Part shown: in pieces, positions 20,070 to 28,617 of the stretch
How the letters are laid out: every line of letters starts with the position of its first letter
Position numbering within the stretch: the stretch's first letter is position 1
Position numbers and translations under genes: made by a program
Source: CAYPGJ01 sp050174775
GTDB taxonomy: Bacteria > Planctomycetota > Phycisphaerae > Phycisphaerales > UBA1924
NCBI GenBank assembly: GCA_050174775.1
Contig: JBFXJP010000004.1
Coordinates: forward strand, 248,001 to 312,000
Direction of reading: 5' to 3'
DNA length: 64,000 nt
Notes under the pieces: model-generated
The model's input: only the letters and a program-made list of their open reading frames with translations
Database searches by the model: none
What the model was told of the DNA's origin: nothing

Positions 20070-20123
20070 AAAGCGGGGAAAGAGGAAGGCGGAGCGCGGG
20101 GGCTGAGGAGCGGGAGTCGATCG

Positions 20124-20150
20124 CACCGACGTGCGAGGCGCACGTCGGTG
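20124..20150. repeat. Palindromic repeat, CACCGA...TCGGTG family, copy 1
   Basis: A perfect 12-pair stem (CACCGACGTGCG/CGCACGTCGGTG) with an AGG loop, followed by GCACGG. The same outer pairs, three-base loop and right flank occur twice near 30.0 kb with different inner pairs, so the copies differ by compensating changes. Confidence 0.75.
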
Positions 20151-20401
20151 GCACGGGGCGACGGGAATGCGGCGGGGGTTGAGGAGCGGGAGTCGGGAAC
20201 TGCGAACGGTCGGGCCCACGGGTGGGAAGCCGTGGGCTTTTGGTTGCGCGAACGGCGCGAAGTGGGTGAATCGGGGCTTGTTTCGGCGGAACAGGGCGGT
20301 AGGTTGGGGACGTACAGGATTCGGGCGCGTCTGGTGGCTGTCGGGCCTGCTTGCGGGGAAACGCTGTGATGTGTGCCTGCCGGAGAGAGCGGTCGGAACG
20401 G

Positions 20402-21505
20402 ATGATCCACTCGGGCCTCCCGCGCGTCCTGCTGCGTGCGCTCGTTGCGGCGTTCGGCGTGAGCGCCGTCTCGGCTCAGACCGGCGGCCTGCCGGACCAC
20501 GGCCACCAGTGGTCGGTTGTGACGGGGATCAACGCGCCGACGCGGACGGTCCCGGCGACGGGTTTTCCGCAGGGCCGCACGATCGAGACCGTGCATTACG
20601 ACTACCGCATCATGACGCGCGAGGTGACGGTGGCGGAGTGGTACGAGTTCGTGACGGCGTTCGCGCCGCACGTGCCGAGCGTTGGAGTGAGCCCGAACAG
20701 TTCGGAATTTCTCGGCACGATCGGCATCTCGTGGTCGGGCACGTCCGGGGGCGTGCCGCAGTACACGCTGCACGTCGGCGTCGATCAGCGCCCGGCCACG
20801 CCCGGCTGGCGCTTCGGCGCGCGATTCGCGAACTGGCTGCACAACGGCAAGCCCACGGCCGCCACCAGCCCGGGAGGCGTCGTCCCCCTCTCCGCCTTCT
20901 CCTCCGGCGCCTACGAGACCTCGACGTTCGGCTTTACAACAGTGCCTCCCGGCGTGACGGTCCTCACCGATCAGTCCACGCGCAGCGAGGGCGCGCGCTT
21001 CTGGATCCCGAATATGCACGAGTGGGTCAAGGCGATGTACTGGGACCCCAACAAGAACGGGTCCGCCCCCGCAGGCAAGCAGGCCGGCTACTGGGCGTAC
21101 CCCATCACGAGCGACACGGCGCCGGTCCCCGGCGATCCTGCGCTTGGCGGGCAGACCAACACCGGCCCCTTCCCGCAGGGCCAGACGCGTCCGCTCGATG
21201 TGGGCTCGTATCCGGATGTGATGAGCGCGTGGGGCCTGCTCGACGGCTCTGGCGGTGCTGCTGAATGGCTCGAGGACTGGGGGGCGAATCCCGCGTATCC
21301 CGTTGTGCGACTTACCGCGGGCAGTGATTTCTCGATGTTTCAGTTCTCGCCCGCTGTGTCAGATGTGCTCGCCTTGCTGCGCGACGCGCCAAATAACGCG
21401 GGCATCCGCCTCGCATCGCTCGTCATTCCGACGCCGGGGGTGGCGTTCGGTCTCGGCGCTGTGTGGCTTGGCTGGGGAGGGAGAAGGGGAGGGGGCGGGG
21501 CCTGA
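20402..21505 (+). CDS. Secreted formylglycine-generating-enzyme-fold protein with sorting tail
   Basis: A 367-residue exported protein. After a signal peptide (to SAVSAQ) the body resembles the SUMF1/FGE fold: DYRIMTREVTVAEWYEF, GARFANWLHNGKP, FWIPNMHEWVKAMYWDP and SAWGLLDGSGGAAEWLEDW. The C-terminus is IPTPGVAFGLGAVWLGWG then Arg-rich, a PTPG variant of the PEP-CTERM surface-sorting signal. Catalytic cysteines of true formylglycine enzymes are not evident. The coding strand is C-rich, unlike its same-direction neighbours yidC and mnmE. The ATG at 20402 was chosen for the signal peptide. Confidence 0.75.
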   Translation: MIHSGLPRVLLRALVAAFGVSAVSAQTGGLPDHGHQWSVVTGINAPTRTVPATGFPQGRTIETVHYDYRIMTREVTVAEWYEFVTAFAPHVPSVGVSPNSSEFLGTIGISWSGTSGGVPQYTLHVGVDQRPATPGWRFGARFANWLHNGKPTAATSPGGVVPLSAFSSGAYETSTFGFTTVPPGVTVLTDQSTRSEGARFWIPNMHEWVKAMYWDPNKNGSAPAGKQAGYWAYPITSDTAPVPGDPALGGQTNTGPFPQGQTRPLDVGSYPDVMSAWGLLDGSGGAAEWLEDWGANPAYPVVRLTAGSDFSMFQFSPAVSDVLALLRDAPNNAGIRLASLVIPTPGVAFGLGAVWLGWGGRRGGGGA

Positions 21506-21507
21506 GG

Positions 21508-21800
21508 AGCGAGGGCGTGCTTGCGCCCGCAGCTCGGAAGGACAAAGGAGGGATGGGGCGAAGGGATGATCGTGATCCGCGAGCTCCCGCTCGCGGCTCG
21601 GAAGGACAAGAGTGAGGATGGGCGCGAACGGATGATCGATATCCGCGAGCTTCCGCTCGCGGCTCGGAAGGACAAAGGAGGGATGGCGCGAAGGGCAGAT
21701 CGATATCCGCGAGCTTCCGCTCGCGGCTCGAAAGGACAAAGGGGGGGATGGGCGCGAAGGGATGATCGTGATCCGCGAGCTTCCGCTCGCGGATCGGAAG
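21508..21800. repeat. Tandem array of REP-like palindromes
   Basis: Four units of about 65 bp, each with the hairpin CCGCGAGC-NNCC-GCTCGCGG (at 21577, 21643, 21707 and 21773), a right flank close to CTCGGAAGGACAAAG and a spacer near GATGGGCGCGAAGGGATGATC. The last unit has GATCGGAAGG after the hairpin. A diverged unit starts near 21511 with a GGGCG/CGCCC stem but the same right flank. The array ends about 40 bases before the transposase-like gene. One more palindrome follows that gene at 22320. Confidence 0.9.
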
Positions 21801-21838
21801 GAAAACTGGGATAGCGATGGGGAAGTAGCATTCGCCGC

Positions 21839-22309
21839 ATGGGGCGTCCGATGGGCCTTTTTCTGACCTGGACGTGTTACGGAACGTGGCTGCACGGGGA
21901 TGCTCGCGGCTCGGTGAGTCGCGATGAAAACACGCCGGGATCGATCGGGGTGCGGCCGAATGCGAGGCGACTTCAGGCGGAAGAGGCGCGATTGGCGCAC
22001 GGCGCACGGAAGCTTGATGCGATGGAGCGAGGGGTTGTCGAGCGTGCGGTTCGTGATGCGTGTGCGCATCGCGGGTGGACGCTGCGCGCGGTGAACGCGC
22101 GGTCGAATCATGTGCACGTGGTGGTTGTGGGGGTCGATCGGAAGGCTGAGGATGTGATGCGGTTGCTGAAGTCGCGAGCCACTGTGGCGCTTCGGCAAGG
22201 CGAGGAAGTGGATGACGGGCCTGTCTGGACGCGGCACGGGAGCACGAGATACCTGTGGGATGCGCGAGATGTTTCGGGAGCGGTGCGGTATGTGGTGACG
22301 AGGCAGTAG
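21839..22309 (+). CDS. REP-associated tyrosine transposase (Y1/IS200-like)
   Basis: A 156-residue protein. TWTCYGTWLHGDARGSVSR near the N-terminus and NHVHVVVVGV (the HUH-type metal motif His-x-His) identify the Y1 transposase superfamily, RAYT branch; the catalytic Tyr is probably the one in ARDVSGAVRYVV or YLWDARD. RAYTs are single-copy, chromosomally fixed enzymes that nick and join REP palindromes. The gene sits between palindromes of one family, which is the expected arrangement. ATGs at 21839 and 21851 are possible. Confidence 0.85.
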   Translation: MGRPMGLFLTWTCYGTWLHGDARGSVSRDENTPGSIGVRPNARRLQAEEARLAHGARKLDAMERGVVERAVRDACAHRGWTLRAVNARSNHVHVVVVGVDRKAEDVMRLLKSRATVALRQGEEVDDGPVWTRHGSTRYLWDARDVSGAVRYVVTRQ

Positions 22310-22319
22310 ACAGAAGCGT

Positions 22320-22339
22320 CCGCGAGCTTCCGCTCGCGG
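22320..22339. repeat. REP-like palindrome downstream of the transposase gene
   Basis: A perfect 8-pair stem with TTCC loop, identical to units of the upstream array, followed by CTCGGATGAGGCAAAGG, a variant of the same right flank. It lies 10 bases after the transposase stop codon and is in the same orientation as the array. Confidence 0.85.
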
Positions 22340-22513
22340 CTCGGATGAGGCAAAGGAATGAGGAGGCGGCGGGTGGGAGGGGTGGTCGGCGGCTGGTGAG
22401 GCGTGTCGGGGCGGGCGGTGCTAAGGTGTTCGCCCGTTCCTGGAGCGGCTTCGTCGCGGGTGTGCACGGGCGTTGATTGAACGTTGTCGGACGGGTGGAG
22501 GACGGTTCCACGC

Positions 22514-24871
22514 ATGGCGGTGCAGAAGCAGAGTCGCGCGGTTCGTTTGACGCTTACGGTGGTGGTGGCGCTGGCCGGGCTGCTGGTGTCGTATGCGGTG
22601 TTGCGTGCGTCGCGGAACGCGGGGCCGCAGGGGCCGCAGACGGCGTCGAGTGCGAGTGAGAGCGCGGAGCGCGCGGGGGCTGAGGCGGGGGGTGTTGAGG
22701 GGGGGAAGGGTGTGGCGGGGGAGAGCGTGGCCGCGACTCCCGCGGAGCGCGTGCCTGGGGGTGAGGGTGAGGGAGAGAGGGCGCAGGCGGCGCCTGTGGA
22801 AGGGGAGGCCGCGGCGAGCGCGCCGAAGCCGGCGCCTGAGGGTGTGCAGGGGGAAGGGGAGCGGGCGGGGCGTGCGGCGCAGGGCGAGTCTGCGGCGAGC
22901 ATGCGCGCGGGCGGGGCGCTGCGTGCGCGGGCGTACGAGGCGGCGGCGGGGTTGACGCCGATCGGCTCGATCACGGACGGTCAGCATCGCGCGCTGGTGG
23001 AGTTCACGACGTACGGGGCGGGCGTCGAGGCGATCACGCTGTCGCAGTATGAGACTTCGGTGGGGTCGGGGGCGCCGTACCCGGTGCAGCAGCGCGTGGT
23101 GAAGACGGTGAGCGCGTCGGGGGCGACGCAGACGGTGGCGTCGCTTGCGGCCGTGGGTGTGGAGATCACGCTGGGGGATGCGCCTGCGCAGTTTGTTGAT
23201 CTGCGTGTGTCGAACGGGAGTTCGCTGTGGCGGGAGACGGGGGCCGGGGCGTTCGAGGCGGTGATCGAAGACGGGGAGGGGAACGCGGTTGCGCGGATCG
23301 AGCGTCGGTATGGGCTTGCGGAGGGGTCGCTGGACATCCGGGTGGAGCAGCGGTTTTTCAATCTGACGCGCGAGCCGATGGGCGTGGTGTGGTACCAGTA
23401 CGGGCCGGTGGATTTGCCGGAGGAGACGGGGGGGTATCGGATCGAGGTGCGTCGGTTCCGGTGGGGGCATCTGTTCTCGGCGAAGGTTGATCCGTCGCGT
23501 CAGCACGTGCACGCGGATCGGACGCTGATGTCGCGTCAGAGCGCGATCAAGAAGTCAACGAAGCCGGTGGGTGAGCGCGAGGCGCTGTGGCCGCCGGAAT
23601 CGTCGGGCGGCGCCGCGCAGGAGCCGGTGTGGTTCGCGATGACGAACCGGTACTTCGCGTTCATCGTGCATCCGCTGCTTGATCCGGCGGTTGCGGCGTC
23701 GGGTGGGGCGCTGGAGAAGCGTTTCGGGCTGGTGGAGAAGGTGCACGGGGTTGTGGTGGGGCCTGCGACGGTGGATGGGGCGCTGGTGGCGCAGTTCACG
23801 AGCCCGCGGATGGAGGCGCCGGCCGGGGGCGTGCTGGATCTGTCGTTCGGGGCGTACGCGGGGCCGATGCTGCCGAAGATGCTGGCCGGGAACCCGGTGC
23901 AGAAGGCGCTGGGGCTGGACGACATCGTGGTGTACAACATCGGCGGGATGTGCGCGATGTGCACGTTCGAGTGGCTCGCGCAGCCGCTGATCTGGTTCTT
24001 GCGGGTCGTACACAACTACCTGGTGCATGACTGGGCGCTGGCGATCATGATGCTGGTGCTCGTGGTGCGGACGGTGTTGCACCCGGTGACGAGGCGTTCG
24101 CAGATCGGGATCGCGAAGTTCTCGAAGCAGATGGCGGCGCTGGCGCCGAAGCAGAAGGCGCTGCAGGAGAAGTACAAGGACGACCCGAAGCGGCTTCAGC
24201 AGGAGATGGGGAAGCTGATGCGGGAGCAGGGGGTGTCGTTCACGGGGGCGCTGGGGTGCTTGCCGATGTTCCTGCAGACGCCGGTGTGGATCGCGTTGTA
24301 TGCGATGCTGTACTTCGCGTTCGAGCTGCGGCACGAGCCGGCGTTCTTCGGGGTGTTCCAGGCGCTGTCGGGGGGGAAGTGGGAGTTCCTGGCGGACCTG
24401 TCGGCGCCTGATCATTTCATTCCGTTCTCGAGCCCGGTGCACATCCCGTTGCTGTCGAGCCTGATGGGAGACCTGCACGGGTTCAACGTGCTGCCGATCA
24501 TTCTGGGGGTGGTGTTCTTCGTTCAGCAGAAGTATCTGACGCCGCCGCCGACGACGGCGCTGACGCCCGAGCAGCAGACGCAGCAGAAGATGATGAAGGT
24601 GATGATGGTGGTGCTGTTCCCGCTGACGATCTTCAACGCGCCGTCGGGGTTGTCGATCTACTTCATCACGAATTCGTCGCTGGGGATTCTGGAGAGCCGG
24701 TGGATCCGCGCGCACATCGACACGCTGGATACGACGCCTAAGAAGAAGAAGGACGGGCCGGACGGGTTCTGGAAGCGCGTTCAGAACGAGGCGTTGAAGC
24801 GTCAGCAGATGGCGCAGCGTCAGCAGGGGGGGAGGCCCGGGGGCGGGAAGGGCGCGAAGCCGAAGCGGTGA
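22514..24871 (+). CDS. yidC: Membrane protein insertase YidC
   Basis: Inserts and folds inner-membrane proteins alone or with SecYEG. The 785-residue protein has an N-terminal membrane helix (about residues 10-28), an Ala/Glu/Gly-rich linker of about 100 residues, a periplasmic beta domain, and a C-terminal core of about five helices (VHNYLVHDWALAIMMLVLVV; CLPMFLQTPVWIALYAMLY; NVLPIILGVVFFVQQ; FPLTIFNAPSGLSIYFITN). It ends in a Lys/Gln-rich ribosome-facing tail. The linker is longer than in E. coli (548 residues). GTGGAGG lies 13 bases before the ATG. mnmE follows after 26 bases, the conserved order near many origins; rnpA and rpmH are absent. Confidence 0.95.
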   Translation: MAVQKQSRAVRLTLTVVVALAGLLVSYAVLRASRNAGPQGPQTASSASESAERAGAEAGGVEGGKGVAGESVAATPAERVPGGEGEGERAQAAPVEGEAAASAPKPAPEGVQGEGERAGRAAQGESAASMRAGGALRARAYEAAAGLTPIGSITDGQHRALVEFTTYGAGVEAITLSQYETSVGSGAPYPVQQRVVKTVSASGATQTVASLAAVGVEITLGDAPAQFVDLRVSNGSSLWRETGAGAFEAVIEDGEGNAVARIERRYGLAEGSLDIRVEQRFFNLTREPMGVVWYQYGPVDLPEETGGYRIEVRRFRWGHLFSAKVDPSRQHVHADRTLMSRQSAIKKSTKPVGEREALWPPESSGGAAQEPVWFAMTNRYFAFIVHPLLDPAVAASGGALEKRFGLVEKVHGVVVGPATVDGALVAQFTSPRMEAPAGGVLDLSFGAYAGPMLPKMLAGNPVQKALGLDDIVVYNIGGMCAMCTFEWLAQPLIWFLRVVHNYLVHDWALAIMMLVLVVRTVLHPVTRRSQIGIAKFSKQMAALAPKQKALQEKYKDDPKRLQQEMGKLMREQGVSFTGALGCLPMFLQTPVWIALYAMLYFAFELRHEPAFFGVFQALSGGKWEFLADLSAPDHFIPFSSPVHIPLLSSLMGDLHGFNVLPIILGVVFFVQQKYLTPPPTTALTPEQQTQQKMMKVMMVVLFPLTIFNAPSGLSIYFITNSSLGILESRWIRAHIDTLDTTPKKKKDGPDGFWKRVQNEALKRQQMAQRQQGGRPGGGKGAKPKR

Positions 24872-24897
24872 GGTGAGGAGCGGGGGGGAGCGCGCGG

Positions 24898-26250
24898 ATG
24901 CGGACGGGCGACACGATCGTGGCGCTGGCGACGGGGGAGGGCGGGGGATGGCGCGCGATCGTGCGTGTGTCGGGTGTGGGTGTGGCGGGCGCCCTGCGCG
25001 CGGTGGGAGTGGGGGATGTGGAGAGGGGGGAGCGCGGGGGGGCGCGGGTGGTGAAGCGGAGGATGGGCTTGGGGGAGTGGGGGGAGTGTGCGTGTTTGTT
25101 GATGCGTTCGTGGGGGCCCCGGTCGTACACGGGTGAGGAGACGGCGGAGCTGTGCTTTGTGGGGAATGTGTATGTGGCGCGGGAGGTGGTGCGGTTGATG
25201 ACGGGGGTGGAGGGGGTTCGGCTGGCGGGGCCGGGGGAGTTCACGGCGCGCGCGTTTTTGCACGGGAAGCTGAGCGCGGAGCAGGCCGAGGGGGTGGGGA
25301 TGCTGATTGCGGCGCGGTCGGAGGGGGAGGCGCGCGCGGCGGAGCGTTTGCTGACGGGTGTGACGGGGGAGAGGTTCAGAGGTTGGGCGGAGGAGATTGC
25401 GACGTGTCTGGCGTTGGTGGAGGCGGGGATTGATTTCACGGATCAGGAGGACGTGGTGGCGATCGGGGCTGGGGAGTGTCGAGCGCGGGTGGGGAGGTTG
25501 GTGGGGGAGATGAAGCGGTTTGTGGGGGAGGGGGGCGTGCGCGAGGAGCGGCAAGGGTTGGCGCGGATCGCGCTGGTGGGGAGAGCGAATGCGGGGAAGA
25601 GCACGCTGTTCAACGCGCTGTTGGGGAGGGAGCGCGCGGTAGTGTCGGATGTTGCGGGGACGACGCGGGATGTGCTGGAGGAGGAGGTGGACCTGGGCGC
25701 GGGAGTGGGGGGCGTGCGTGTGCGCGCGGTGTTGATGGATCTGCCGGGGTTGGAGAGAGATGTGCGCGGCGCTGCGGATGTGGCGGCGCAGGGGATGGCG
25801 CGGGGGGCGCTGGGGAAGGCCGAGGTGGTGGTGGCGTGCTCGCCTGTGGGGGAGTTTGCGGTGGGTGAGGGAGTGCGCGGGGATGCGCGGGTGGTGCGTG
25901 TGCGCACGAAGGCGGATGTTGGTGTGCGCGGGGGTGAGGAGCTGGCGGTGTGCGCGCTGGATGGGTGGAACGTGGAGGCACTGCGCCGGGCGCTGCGGGA
26001 CGTGGTGGAGGGGGGAGTGGGGGAGGAGGAGCGGATGGTGCTGCCGAGACATCGTGGGGCGGTGTGGCGGACGGTGGAGCGGCTGGAGGAGGCGTTGAGG
26101 AATGCGGTGGGTGAGAGGGTGTTGGAACGCGCGGAGGTGGTGGCGGAGGGGTTGCGGGGAGCGCTGGATGCGATCGGAGAGGTGTCGGGGAGGATCAGCC
26201 CGGATGACGTGATCGGGCGGATCTTCGCGACGTTTTGCGTCGGGAAGTGA
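24898..26250 (+). CDS. mnmE: tRNA uridine-5-carboxymethylaminomethyl modification GTPase
   Basis: With MnmG, installs the cmnm5 group on wobble uridine 34. The 450-residue protein has the N-terminal folate-binding domain (GPGEFTARAFLHGKLSAEQAE), the helical domain with an inserted G domain (G1 GRANAGKST, G4 TKAD) and the C-terminal FCVGK with the invariant Cys. The G3 motif is DLPG rather than the usual DTAG. GGGGGAG lies 8 bases before the ATG. It lies 26 bases after yidC and is probably co-transcribed. Codon choice is extremely G-rich. Confidence 0.93.
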   Translation: MRTGDTIVALATGEGGGWRAIVRVSGVGVAGALRAVGVGDVERGERGGARVVKRRMGLGEWGECACLLMRSWGPRSYTGEETAELCFVGNVYVAREVVRLMTGVEGVRLAGPGEFTARAFLHGKLSAEQAEGVGMLIAARSEGEARAAERLLTGVTGERFRGWAEEIATCLALVEAGIDFTDQEDVVAIGAGECRARVGRLVGEMKRFVGEGGVREERQGLARIALVGRANAGKSTLFNALLGRERAVVSDVAGTTRDVLEEEVDLGAGVGGVRVRAVLMDLPGLERDVRGAADVAAQGMARGALGKAEVVVACSPVGEFAVGEGVRGDARVVRVRTKADVGVRGGEELAVCALDGWNVEALRRALRDVVEGGVGEEERMVLPRHRGAVWRTVERLEEALRNAVGERVLERAEVVAEGLRGALDAIGEVSGRISPDDVIGRIFATFCVGK

Positions 26251-26285
26251 GGGGGGTTGTGCGCGCGGGCGCGGGGCGCGGGTGG

Positions 26286-26998
26286 TTATGCGCGCGCGAG
26301 CGCGGCGTTGAGGAAGGCTTCGAGGTGTCGTTGGAGGAAAGCTTCCGTTGCGGCGTGTGTGGAGTCGGGGGTGGCGCCGAAGATGCAGGCGTGGGGCTCG
26401 GGGTATTCGGGGTCGAGGAGGATGTTGAGGACGCCGTCGATGGCGAATGCGGAGGGGAGCCGGCGGGCGAGGAATGCGGAGAGGGCGTTGGAGTCGGGCG
26501 GGCCGAGGGAGATGGTGGGTTGGTGTGCGAGCTCGTCGTTGTTGAGCCACCAGATGTCGGAGCAGACGATGGGGGAGAGCGGAGAGGAGGGGGGGAGGGC
26601 GTGCTGGATGTGTTCGAGGAGGGAGTAGGCGAGTGGTCGGTCGACGGACTCCGCGAGGAGCGTGGAGCCGGTCACGATGAGGAGTGCGCGGTGGGGGAGG
26701 GGGGCTTCGGTGTGGTTGACGAGGTGTGCGATGGCGGCGCGCTCCGTTTGGGGAGTGAGTCGAGGAGAAGATAGCGGTCGCGGCGGATGGAGTCGGCTTC
26801 GGCGAGGTGCTTGTTGATGAGGGGGGTGGTGCGGCGCGAGGAGCGGATGATGACGAAGAGGAGGGCGAGGATGCCGAGGGCGGCGATGAGGAGTGCGAGG
26901 CGGGAGCGGGGCGGGATGGAGGACCAGTAGAGCGCGATGGGGGTGAGGGCGATGAGCGCGGCGGGGATGTAGGCGCGGAATGCGGGTGGGGCACGCAT
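26286..26998 (-). pseudogene. Two-helix membrane protein split by a -1 frameshift
   Basis: Two frames overlap. The upstream one (start 26998) encodes two membrane helices (AYIPAALIALTPIALYW and LALLIAALGILALLFVII), then becomes low-complexity Pro/Ser and stops near 26672. From about 26750 the good codon pattern passes to the -1 frame, which reads TERAAIAHLVNHTEAPLPHR and continues to 26286. Joined, they give one protein of about 235 residues. The switch falls at CTCCCCAAACGG, where a run of four C could slip. Alternatives are a sequencing or assembly error, a true mutation, or programmed frameshifting. No family recognised. Confidence 0.6.
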
Positions 26999-27141
26999 GG
27001 GGGAGATATCGGTCGGATGGGGGAGGGGGTTGCCCCTGACCCCGGGACGGCGTGGCTTAGGATGTGGGCGTGGCGGAAGATGTGCGCGGGCGTGCGGCTG
27101 GGGGTGTGGGGGAGGGGAAGCGTCGTGCGCTCTTGAGCACG

Positions 27142-28617
27142 ATGCGGATCCGGAAGAAGCTGGTGCTGCTGCACACGGCGTTTTCGCTGACGCTCGCCGG
27201 GATTTTGTTGCTGGCGGTGCGGCCGGCGGTGCGGGGGGTGGTGCGGGAGGCTGAGGAGCACGAGGCGAGATTGGCGATGCGGCTGCTGTCGGGGGATCGG
27301 GCCAAGGCGCAGGCGGGGGGGATTGAGGGGGTGACGTTCGGGGTGGGGTCTGCGGCGGCCTTGGGGATTGATCCGGAGACGGCGTGGGCGGCGCGGGAGC
27401 GGGCCGGGGAGGACGTGCTCCGGTGGCGCGCGGATGGGGCGGCGCGGGTGGTGCGTTGGGATGCGGGGACGGGTGATTTTCTGGTGGCGGACGCGCGGCT
27501 TGCGGCGGCGCGGCTGGCGGTGCTGCGGGTGTATGGGCTGGTCGCGGCGTCGGTGTTGGGCGTGTACATGCTGATCGCGTTGACGCTCGAGGTGTTCGTG
27601 CTGCCGAGACAGGTGTACGGGCCGATCGGGAGGCTGCTCGAGGCGGACATGGCGGTGCAGGCGGGGAGGAGAGGTGAGGAGCTGATCCCGGAGCGGGAGA
27701 TGCCGCGGGATGAGCTGGGTGAGATCATGCGTTCGAGGAACGACTCGATCGTGAAGTTGCGGAGGCAGGAGGAAGCGCTGGCTGAGGCGCTGGATCAGCT
27801 GGAAGTGGTGGCGATGGAGCTGAAGCGGAAGAATCACCTCTTAGAGACGGCGAAGCGGAACCTGGCGGATCAGGACCGGTTGGCGAGCCTGGGTGTGATG
27901 AGCGCGGGGATCGCGCACGAGTTGAACACGCCGCTGGCGGTGCTGAAGGGGCAGGTGGAGCGGCTGGTGCGTGAGCCGAGGATGGTGGAGCCGGAGAAGG
28001 CGGAGTTGATGCTGCGTGTGGTGAAGCGGTTGGAGCGGCTGAGCGAGAGTCTGTTGGACTTTGCGCGTGCGCGGCCCGGGGGGAAGGCGCGGGTGGGGTT
28101 GCGCGGGATCGTTGAGGAGGCTTGGGTTTTGGTGAGTCTGGATCGGGAGGCGAAGGGGGTGGTGCTCGAGAACGGGATCGGGGAGGGTGTGGAGGCGATC
28201 GGGGACGCGGATCGGCTGCACCAGGTGTTCGTGAACCTGCTGCGGAATGCGGTGGATGCGATGGCGGGGAGTGAGGGGGGCGTGGTGCGGGTGAGCGCGG
28301 AGGGGATGGAGCGGGAGGGGTCGAGGTGGGTGAGTGTGAAGGTGGAGGATGAGGGGCCTGGGATTGATCCGGGGATTTTGCCGCGGCTGTTTGAGCCGTT
28401 TGCGAGCACGCGGCTAGATGCGCGAGGGACGGGGCTGGGATTGGCCGTGTCGGAGGGGATCGTGCGGGAGCACGGGGGGGTGATGCTGGCGCGGAACGCG
28501 GGTCGGGGGGGCGGGAGAGGGGGCGCGGTGTTCGAGGTGATGTTGCCGGTTGAAGGGGAGGCGTCCGGGGGAGAGGATGCAGGGGTTGCAGGGGGAGGAC
28601 AGGAGCGTCTGGCATGA
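27142..28617 (+). CDS. Membrane sensor histidine kinase
   Basis: A 491-residue sensor. Two membrane helices (about residues 8-26 and 136-155) bracket a periplasmic domain; a HAMP-like segment and a coiled coil follow. The phospho-acceptor motif is AGIAHELNTPLAV, the N box HQVFVNLLRNAVDAM, and the G boxes DEGPGI and GTGLGLAV. The signal is unknown. Its stop overlaps the start of the response regulator by four bases (ATGA), so they are a pair. The ATG at 27142 precedes the first helix; an in-frame GTG at 27064 would add 26 residues. Confidence 0.9.
   Translation: MRIRKKLVLLHTAFSLTLAGILLLAVRPAVRGVVREAEEHEARLAMRLLSGDRAKAQAGGIEGVTFGVGSAAALGIDPETAWAARERAGEDVLRWRADGAARVVRWDAGTGDFLVADARLAAARLAVLRVYGLVAASVLGVYMLIALTLEVFVLPRQVYGPIGRLLEADMAVQAGRRGEELIPEREMPRDELGEIMRSRNDSIVKLRRQEEALAEALDQLEVVAMELKRKNHLLETAKRNLADQDRLASLGVMSAGIAHELNTPLAVLKGQVERLVREPRMVEPEKAELMLRVVKRLERLSESLLDFARARPGGKARVGLRGIVEEAWVLVSLDREAKGVVLENGIGEGVEAIGDADRLHQVFVNLLRNAVDAMAGSEGGVVRVSAEGMEREGSRWVSVKVEDEGPGIDPGILPRLFEPFASTRLDARGTGLGLAVSEGIVREHGGVMLARNAGRGGGRGGAVFEVMLPVEGEASGGEDAGVAGGGQERLA

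Noticed and set aside
21508..21800. CRISPR array
   Set aside because: Units of 65 bp contain a perfect palindrome and the stretches between are alike, not unique spacers; no cas genes; a RAYT gene is adjacent.
21340..22511. Minus-strand frames with repeated peptides (FRAASGSSRIS-like)
   Set aside because: The peptide repeats only reflect the 65-bp DNA repeats; both strands are open because of high GC.
24820..27837. A 1005-codon open frame opposite mnmE and its neighbours
   Set aside because: Extreme Pro/Arg/His content and no ribosome-binding site or motif; shadow of G-rich coding on the other strand.
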